DNA of 64,000 nt from Verrucomicrobiota bacterium (GTDB taxonomy: Bacteria > Verrucomicrobiota > Verrucomicrobiia > CAIQCK01): contig JACRQF010000009.1 of NCBI GenBank assembly GCA_016222825.1, positions 62,001 to 126,000 of the forward strand, read 5' to 3'. Under the pieces are notes generated by a model that did no database searches, was not told the origin of the DNA, and worked only from the letters and a program-made list of their open reading frames with translations. Both the position numbers and the translations under genes were made by a program. Of this stretch, positions 58,934-64,000 are shown one piece after another. The stretch's first letter is position 1. Each line of letters opens with the position of its first letter.

Positions 58934-61585
58934 ATGATGAAACGAAGTCCTATCAAACTGTTCCAACTGTTCTCGATCATAACCATGTTATGGATGGGCG
59001 CAGGAGGGCCCTCGGCGTTCGCAGTGTCGAGTTACATGAACAGCTTCAACACCCGCTACGGCACCAGCGGCACGAAGCTCAACTCCTGCGGCGTGTGCCA
59101 CACCTCGGCGACCAACCCGGGTTCGCGCAACTCTTACGGCAGTGCCTTCGGGAATGGATCGTATGCCTCGATTGAGCCTCTGGACTCCGACGGCGACGGT
59201 TTCACGAACCTCGCGGAGATCACGGCGCGGACGTGGCCCGGTCTTGCCAGCGATTTCCCCGCCGGGACGACCGCTCCCAACATGAGCGTCTCGCCGGTGA
59301 CGCTGGCGTTCGCCACTGTCAACGTTGGCACGAACCGCGCGATGACGGCGACGATTGCCAACACCGGCACCGCCTCGGCGAACGTCAACAGCATGACCCT
59401 CACGGGCAGCCTGGACTACTCGCTCGTGGGCGCTCCTGCGACACCGTTCGCGGTCGCCGCGGGCGCAACGCGGGTCCTTACGGTTCGCTACACGCCCACC
59501 GGCACCGGCGCTGATTCCGGCTCGCTGGCCATCACGACCAGCGACACCGCTCATCCGTCGCTCTCCGTGGCCCTCAGCGGCACCGGCGCGGCCAATGCCG
59601 TCGCCGCGTCGCCCTCGACGCTGAGCTTCGGCGCGGTCCTGGTCGGCCAGAGCAGCACGCTGATGGTGACCATCGCCAACAGCGGCAACGCCTCCGGCAC
59701 GGTCAGTTCGATTGCCAAGAGCGGCAGCGCGGACTTCACGCTCGGCACGGGCGCTCCCGCGACACCGTTCACGGTCGCGGCAGGCTCGTCCGTCACGGTT
59801 CCCGTGGTTTATCGCCCGGCAGCAGCCGGCGCGGACAGCGGCACGCTGACGATCACCAGCAACAACCCGACGACCCCCGTGGCGACCATCGCCCTCTCAG
59901 GCTCGGGCAACGCCCCGGCAGCAGCCAGCCTCAGCGCCACGCCAACGTCGCTTGCGTTCGGCTCGATGGCGGTCGGCACTCCGGCCTCGCTGTCGGTCAC
60001 GCTTCGCAACACCGGCTCTGCCAGCGCCACGGTCAGTTCGCTGGCCCTCGGCGGCAGCGCGGACTTCGCGATGGCCAGCGCGCCAGCGACGCCACTCACG
60101 GTGGCGGCGGGCGCGACGGTGACGTTGAGCGTCGTTTACACGCCTTCAGCGATCGGCGCGGCCAACGGCACGTTGACCATCGCCAGCAACGATCCCGCCA
60201 ATCCGCAGATCGCGGTGGCGTTGTCCGGCACCGGCACAGCCAGCCGCATGGTCGTCTCTCCGACGGCGGTTGATTTCGGCAGCGCGACAGTCGGCTCGAC
60301 TGTGACGCGCACCACTACTGTTACCAACAGCGGCAACGCGGCCGGCTCGGTGACGGGTTTGAGCCTGACGGGCAGCCTCGACTTCTCGCTGGCTTCGTCG
60401 AATCCCGCCACGCCGATTGTTGTTCAACCGAACGCCTCGGTGACGATCACGGTGACCTACCGACCCGCGGCGGCGGGCGCTGACAGCGGCGCCCTGCAAG
60501 TGGCCACGGACGACGTGAAAGCGGCGTTGACCTCGGTGGCGCTGACCGGTTCAGGCACGGCCGTCGTGGTCGCGCCCAACATCAACGTCAACCCGACCTC
60601 GCTGGCCTTTGGCAACGTGAACGTCGGCGGCAGCAAGACGGCGACGACGACCATCCAGAACACCGGCACTGCCAGCCTCACTGTGAGCGCGATCACGGTC
60701 AGCGGCGCGGCGTTCTCGGTGAGCACCTCCGGCCCGTTGACGGTGGCTCCTGGCGCTTCGGCGGCTGTGACGGTGACCTACGCTCCGACGAGCGCGGGCG
60801 CCAGCACGGGCGCGTTGCAGATCGCCAGCAATGACCCGGTCAAACCCTCGGTCGCTGTCACCCTGTCGGGTTCCGGCGCGCAGAGCCAGATCGGCGTCAG
60901 CGCGACCTCGCTGGCGTTCGGCCAGGTGAACGTCGGCGCGAGCAAGACGCTCACGGTCCGCTTCACCAACTCCGGCGGCGCGTCGGGCACGGTGAACTCG
61001 CTGACGCTGAACGGCAGCAGCGCGTTCACGCTGAACTCCTCCGTTCCGGCGATGCCATTGACGCTGGCGGCTGGCGCTTCCGCGGACGTGGCGGTGAACT
61101 ACATGCCAACCGCTGCGACCAGCGACTCGGCGACCCTGCTGGCGACCACCAGCGATGCCGGCGCTCCGGTGCTCTCCGTCGCGTTGACGGGCAGCGGCGT
61201 GGCGCAGCCGACGGGCACGGTGAGCTTGAGGGCCAGCCGTTTGAGCGTCACTTCGACGATCTATCGGTCGGGCCAGAGCGTCTCGATCAGGCTGTCCGTG
61301 GCCAACGCGGGCAGGGTCAATCAACCGCGCCCGGCGACCATCGTCGGCACGCGGAATGGCACGGAGATCTACCGCCAGTCCCAGTCGGTGTTCGCTCCGG
61401 TCGGCGGCAACTCCGTGAACTTCCAGTTCCCGGCCTACACTCCGACGCAGTCTGGCACGATCTACTGGAGGGCGACTATTCAGAACAGCGCGACCTCCAG
61501 CAGCACAGCAACCGCCAGGACCTCGGTCAGTCTGCCGTCCTCGGATGATGACGACGAACACGACGACGAGCACGACGACGACTAG
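58934..61585 (+). CDS. exported CxxCH / choice-of-anchor-D (ASH) repeat protein 2
   Basis: The start at 58934 (MMKRSPIKLFQLFSIITMLW) is chosen by the signal peptide; an upstream ATG at 58871 is possible. The 883-aa product is a close paralogue of protein 1 with haem motif CGVCH (52-56), SLDSDGDGF-like loop (PLDSDGDGFTNLAEI), and six ASH repeats rather than eight; repeats equivalent to 3 and 4 of protein 1 are absent. The C-terminal beta domain (SLRASRLSVTSTIYRSGQSV) and an Asp/Glu/His-rich tail (DDDDEHDDEHDDD) are kept. Single-haem proteins with long repeat stalks are unusual, and adjacency to hydrogenase genes suggests electron transfer or surface attachment. Confidence 0.85.
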   Translation: MMKRSPIKLFQLFSIITMLWMGAGGPSAFAVSSYMNSFNTRYGTSGTKLNSCGVCHTSATNPGSRNSYGSAFGNGSYASIEPLDSDGDGFTNLAEITARTWPGLASDFPAGTTAPNMSVSPVTLAFATVNVGTNRAMTATIANTGTASANVNSMTLTGSLDYSLVGAPATPFAVAAGATRVLTVRYTPTGTGADSGSLAITTSDTAHPSLSVALSGTGAANAVAASPSTLSFGAVLVGQSSTLMVTIANSGNASGTVSSIAKSGSADFTLGTGAPATPFTVAAGSSVTVPVVYRPAAAGADSGTLTITSNNPTTPVATIALSGSGNAPAAASLSATPTSLAFGSMAVGTPASLSVTLRNTGSASATVSSLALGGSADFAMASAPATPLTVAAGATVTLSVVYTPSAIGAANGTLTIASNDPANPQIAVALSGTGTASRMVVSPTAVDFGSATVGSTVTRTTTVTNSGNAAGSVTGLSLTGSLDFSLASSNPATPIVVQPNASVTITVTYRPAAAGADSGALQVATDDVKAALTSVALTGSGTAVVVAPNINVNPTSLAFGNVNVGGSKTATTTIQNTGTASLTVSAITVSGAAFSVSTSGPLTVAPGASAAVTVTYAPTSAGASTGALQIASNDPVKPSVAVTLSGSGAQSQIGVSATSLAFGQVNVGASKTLTVRFTNSGGASGTVNSLTLNGSSAFTLNSSVPAMPLTLAAGASADVAVNYMPTAATSDSATLLATTSDAGAPVLSVALTGSGVAQPTGTVSLRASRLSVTSTIYRSGQSVSIRLSVANAGRVNQPRPATIVGTRNGTEIYRQSQSVFAPVGGNSVNFQFPAYTPTQSGTIYWRATIQNSATSSSTATARTSVSLPSSDDDDEHDDEHDDD

Positions 61586-61640
61586 GCGAAACATCGTAAC
61601 GTGAGACGCAAGTTTCCGTTACTTAACAACTAACCAGCAG

Positions 61641-61679
61641 CGGTGGGTCGTGGCAACGCGACCCACCGTTTGCTTTTTT
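61641..61679 (+). terminator. intrinsic terminator after ASH protein 2
   Basis: CGGTGGGTCG (61641-61650) pairs with CGACCCACCG (61659-61668), followed by TTTGCTTTTTT. It is a copy of the terminator at 58505. Confidence 0.87.
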
Positions 61680-61819
61680 GGGAATTGAAATGCCGGCAGT
61701 CAGGAAGGGTTGACGGATGCCCGGGGTGTCGTAGTTTTTCATAACGATTGCGGTCACAGCCCCGTGGGGAAGCGAACTGTAGCGATAGAACAGAACGAGG
61801 CAAATCGAAGGAGTCAATC

Positions 61820-62026
61820 ATGACAAGCGTGAAGGAACACAATCACACCATCGAACACGCGCACAGCCACACGCATCAGCATTCACACGGTAGCTTGGTG
61901 CATAGCCACGAACACAGCCACCTCCACATGCACAAGCCCGGCGCGGAACACGTTCACGAGCACGCGCACTCCGGCCACACGCAGAGCCATGAGCCCGGGG
62001 AGCTTGAGCACACTCACGCCGCCTGA
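61820..62026 (+). CDS. 68-aa histidine-rich protein, probable metal binder
   Basis: The ATG at 61820 has AAGGAG six bases upstream. The product has 22 histidines in 68 residues, nearly all in HxH or HxHxH pattern (HAHSHTHQHSH, HSHEHSHLHMH, HVHEHAHSGH), with Glu and Ser between and no Cys. It has no signal peptide or membrane helix, so it is cytoplasmic. Histidine-rich proteins of this type bind Ni, Zn or Co. The gene lies directly before the [NiFe]-hydrogenase genes, so nickel storage or delivery for hydrogenase assembly is the natural guess; zinc buffering is possible. It does not resemble HypA or HypB. Confidence 0.8.
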   Translation: MTSVKEHNHTIEHAHSHTHQHSHGSLVHSHEHSHLHMHKPGAEHVHEHAHSGHTQSHEPGELEHTHAA

Positions 62027-62375
62027 CGTGATACTCAGGGTAAACCGTGCTGTCTGAACGCGGCGAGAGTCGCGGGTGTTTACATAACCGTTTGCGTCTC
62101 GGAAGCCGAGTGGGGAACTTTCCAGTTGCAGCCTTCTTTTCTGACGCGCCTTTGGCCAGTGCGGAGAGACTGTGAGCGATATTACAAGTGTGTGCAGCGA
62201 TTTCGCGCACCGTTGACCGTGCGGTTGGCTGGCAGCGCACACGCGCAGCAGCAAATCGTGCTTGATTTCAGGCGTATCCACCATTTCTCGACGGAAGAAG
62301 TCTTCTGGCACGCAGCGTGCACCCATGGAACCGGACCTAACCGAGTCAGGGTCGTAATAGAGAAAGGTTCGACTT
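62027..62375. other. hydrogenase upstream region
   Basis: No gene is evident in these 349 bp. A -24/-12-like promoter at 62306-62321 is listed separately. A partial dyad GTGCAGCGATTTCGCGCAC at 62190-62208 lies about 100 bp before it, a possible activator site but not clearly the same as the one upstream of the ASH genes. Confidence 0.4.
62306..62321 (+). promoter_or_regulatory. sigma-54-like promoter of the hydrogenase genes
   Basis: TGGCACGCAGCGTGCA fits TGGCAC-N5-TTGCA in spacing with one mismatch in the -12 element (GTGCA), 55 bp before the small-subunit start. Hydrogenase genes are under sigma-54 control in several other bacteria. Confidence 0.5.
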
Positions 62376-63290
62376 ATGACAGTCTCACGCCGCGAGTTTT
62401 TCAGATATTGCGTGGCTTCGGCCACATCGTTGGGGCTGTTGCCCGCGCAGTTGAAAGCACTCCACGCCGCCCTGGCCAGCTCCAACCTGCCCAAGGTGGT
62501 CTGGCTGCACGGAGCCTCCTGTAACGGCTGCTCGGTGTCGCTGCTCAACCGGATCGCCGACACTGCTCCCGCCACCACCGTGGACGATCTGCTGATCAAC
62601 AACATTGATTTGATCTATCACACGGTTGTGATGAGCGCCGCCGGCGATCTCGCCGTGTCGGCTCTGAAACAGCAGATCTCCGCCGGCGGCTATGTGCTGG
62701 TCGTCGAGGGCGGCGTGAGCACGGCGTTTGGCGGCCATGCTTGCACAGTGTGGACCGAGAACGGGAAGGACGTGACGTTCCAGGACGCGCTGAAGCTCGC
62801 GGCCTCGAAAGCCGTGGCGATCATCAGCGCCGGCACGTGCGCGGCTTACGGCGGCATCCCGGCCGCGGGGCCGAACCCGACGGGCATCCAGAGCGTCAGC
62901 GCCTTCCTCGGCAAGCCCACGGTCAACATCCCCGGCTGCGCGATGCATCCGGATTGGTTCATCGGCACGGTTGTGCAGTTCATCCTCGGCAATCCGATTG
63001 ACCTGGATGAGTTTGGCCGGCCCACCGCGATCTTCGGCCGCACCATCCACTCCACCTGCCCCTACAACCCGGCCAACGGCTCCACCGCCGGCTACGCCAC
63101 CACGTTCGGCGGCTCGCCCAAGTGCCTGCGCATGCTCGGCTGCCGCGGTCCGGGCACGTTCGGCAATTGCGACTCGCTGCGCTGGAACAACGGCGTCAGT
63201 TGGTGCGCGCAATCCGGCGCGCCTTGCATTGGCTGCACCGAACCGACGTTCCCCGGCCCCGACCCGCTCTATGCGCCAATCTACGGCTGA
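62376..63290 (+). CDS. [NiFe]-hydrogenase small (Fe-S) subunit
   Basis: The 304-aa product has a twin-arginine leader (SRREFFRYCVASATSLGLL). The proximal-cluster Cys pair is in WLHGASCNGCSVSLLNRI (C49, C52), further cluster ligands in SAGTCAAYGG, NIPGCAMHPDW, GRTIHSTCPY (His/Cys of the distal cluster), CLRMLGCRGP and GNCDSLRWNNGVSWCAQ...PCIGC. The chain stops right after the Fe-S domain and lacks the C-terminal membrane helix of typical group 1 subunits, so anchoring would need another subunit. It is a group 1 uptake-type hydrogenase (hupS/hyaA-like); subgroup not assigned. Confidence 0.93.
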   Translation: MTVSRREFFRYCVASATSLGLLPAQLKALHAALASSNLPKVVWLHGASCNGCSVSLLNRIADTAPATTVDDLLINNIDLIYHTVVMSAAGDLAVSALKQQISAGGYVLVVEGGVSTAFGGHACTVWTENGKDVTFQDALKLAASKAVAIISAGTCAAYGGIPAAGPNPTGIQSVSAFLGKPTVNIPGCAMHPDWFIGTVVQFILGNPIDLDEFGRPTAIFGRTIHSTCPYNPANGSTAGYATTFGGSPKCLRMLGCRGPGTFGNCDSLRWNNGVSWCAQSGAPCIGCTEPTFPGPDPLYAPIYG

Positions 63291-63327
63291 ACCGATAACC
63301 CGCTGAACCTCTAGAAAGACACACAAC

Positions 63328-64000
63328 ATGAAATTCGTTGCCTCGATTGATCCCGTGACCCGGTTGGAGGGTCACATGAAAGTGGAAGTCACCATTGACA
63401 CCGTCCGCGGCCGCCAGCAGGTCGTGGACGCCAAAGCCGCCGGCACCTTGTTCCGCGGTTTTGAGAACATCCTCGTCGGGCGCGACCCGCGCGACGCGCA
63501 GCACATCACGGAGCGCATCTGTGGCGTCTGCCCCATCTCGCACGCCATGGCCGCCGTGCTCGCGCTCGACAGCGCGTGCGGCGTTCAGATTCCGACCAAC
63601 GCACTCTGGCTGCGAAACCTCGTCATGGGCGCCAACTTCATAGACTCGCACATCCTGCATTTCTATCTGCTGGCGATCCCGGACTATCTGGACGGCCCGG
63701 CCAAGGCGCCCTGGATGCCGACGTGGGGCGTGGACAAGCGCATCACCGGCGCCACCGCGCAGACGTTGATCGGCCACTACGTGCAGGCCATCGCCATGCG
63801 CCGCAAAGCGCACGAGATGGGCGCCATCTTCGGCGGCAAATTGCCGCACCCGCCGACCTATCTGGCCGGCGGATTCACTTCCGAGGTGACCGAGGAGCAC
63901 ATCACCAAGTTCCTCGGCTATCTGGCGGAACTGACCTCGTTCATCACTGACGTTTACCTGCCCGACGTGGAGTTGTTCGGCCAGGTTTACAAGGATTATC
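63328..64000 (+). CDS. [NiFe]-hydrogenase large subunit, 3' end cut off by window
   Basis: The ATG at 63328 starts MKFVASIDPVTRLEGHMKVE. The first 224 residues show RLEGH, the L1 motif ERICGVCPISHAMAAVLALD with two Ni-binding Cys, and the L2-adjacent GGKLPHPPTYLAGGFT. The second CxxC near the C-terminus and the maturation cleavage site lie beyond the window. It forms the H2-activating partner of the small subunit 37 bp upstream. Confidence 0.94.
   Translation, partial: MKFVASIDPVTRLEGHMKVEVTIDTVRGRQQVVDAKAAGTLFRGFENILVGRDPRDAQHITERICGVCPISHAMAAVLALDSACGVQIPTNALWLRNLVMGANFIDSHILHFYLLAIPDYLDGPAKAPWMPTWGVDKRITGATAQTLIGHYVQAIAMRRKAHEMGAIFGGKLPHPPTYLAGGFTSEVTEEHITKFLGYLAELTSFITDVYLPDVELFGQVYKDY

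Overview
The window is GC-rich chromosomal DNA, most likely from a Verrucomicrobiota bacterium (Limisphaerales/Pedosphaera-like). This is inferred from its content: Tat- and Sec-exported Gfo/Idh/MocA, DUF1080, sulfatase, GH32 and FAD-oxidoreductase proteins, and several families of dispersed palindromic repeats in the intergenic gaps. No rRNA marker is present, so the taxonomy is inference. The left edge cuts a CNNM/CBS (CorC-type) membrane protein and the right edge cuts a [NiFe]-hydrogenase large subunit.

Layout. 1-3.4 kb: CorC-like gene, a small membrane protein, a 21-bp phased repeat array and a small ORF. 3.4-9.0 kb: GT2 glycosyltransferase, MEMO/AmmeMemoRadiSam-B protein, an exported M14-peptidase/BPL_N fusion, an HExxH metalloprotein and a serine beta-lactamase-like enzyme. 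9-16 kb: an exported glycosidase-like protein, then two tandemly duplicated Tat-exported multicopper oxidases with duplicated flanks. 16-18 kb: DUF948-like/YtxH pair, an MFS transporter and tRNA-Arg(ACG). 18-23.5 kb: heparinase-like protein, peptidase C26 and an FAD oxidoreductase. 23.6-28.3 kb: a pyrimidine operon (pyrR-pyrB-pyrC-DUF4230-carA) with a PyrR-type attenuator in its leader. 28-32 kb: three exported carbohydrate-metabolism proteins. 32-37.4 kb: HAD, TatT-like lipoprotein and PhnD-like binding protein, divergent from an MMPL/HpnN-like RND exporter through superimposed promoters.

37.5-41.6 kb is an accessory island. It holds an SGNH hydrolase, a zeta-toxin-like ATPase with a small partner inserted beside a duplicated 5' fragment of the SGNH gene, and a lower-GC three-gene operon. 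That operon encodes a sensorless histidine kinase, a stand-alone receiver and a receiver fused to a TIR-like (PF10137/CAP12-type) domain. It is the best candidate for an undescribed system: a phosphorelay-gated TIR effector. A second 21-bp phased repeat array follows at 42.0-42.3 kb.

42.4-54.6 kb is a long minus-strand glycan-utilisation operon: GH32 with LamG, parallel beta-helix protein, sulfatase, WD40-lectin fusion, a 48-codon coupled ORF, a lectin-like protein, GH32 and an aldo/keto reductase. 54.7-64 kb reads like a sigma-54 regulon. Two paralogous exported proteins, each with one CxxCH haem motif and 8 or 6 ASH/choice-of-anchor-D repeats, have identical -24/-12 promoters with a conserved upstream element at the same distance. 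They are followed by a 68-aa protein with 22 histidines and the [NiFe]-hydrogenase genes, which also have a -24/-12-like promoter.
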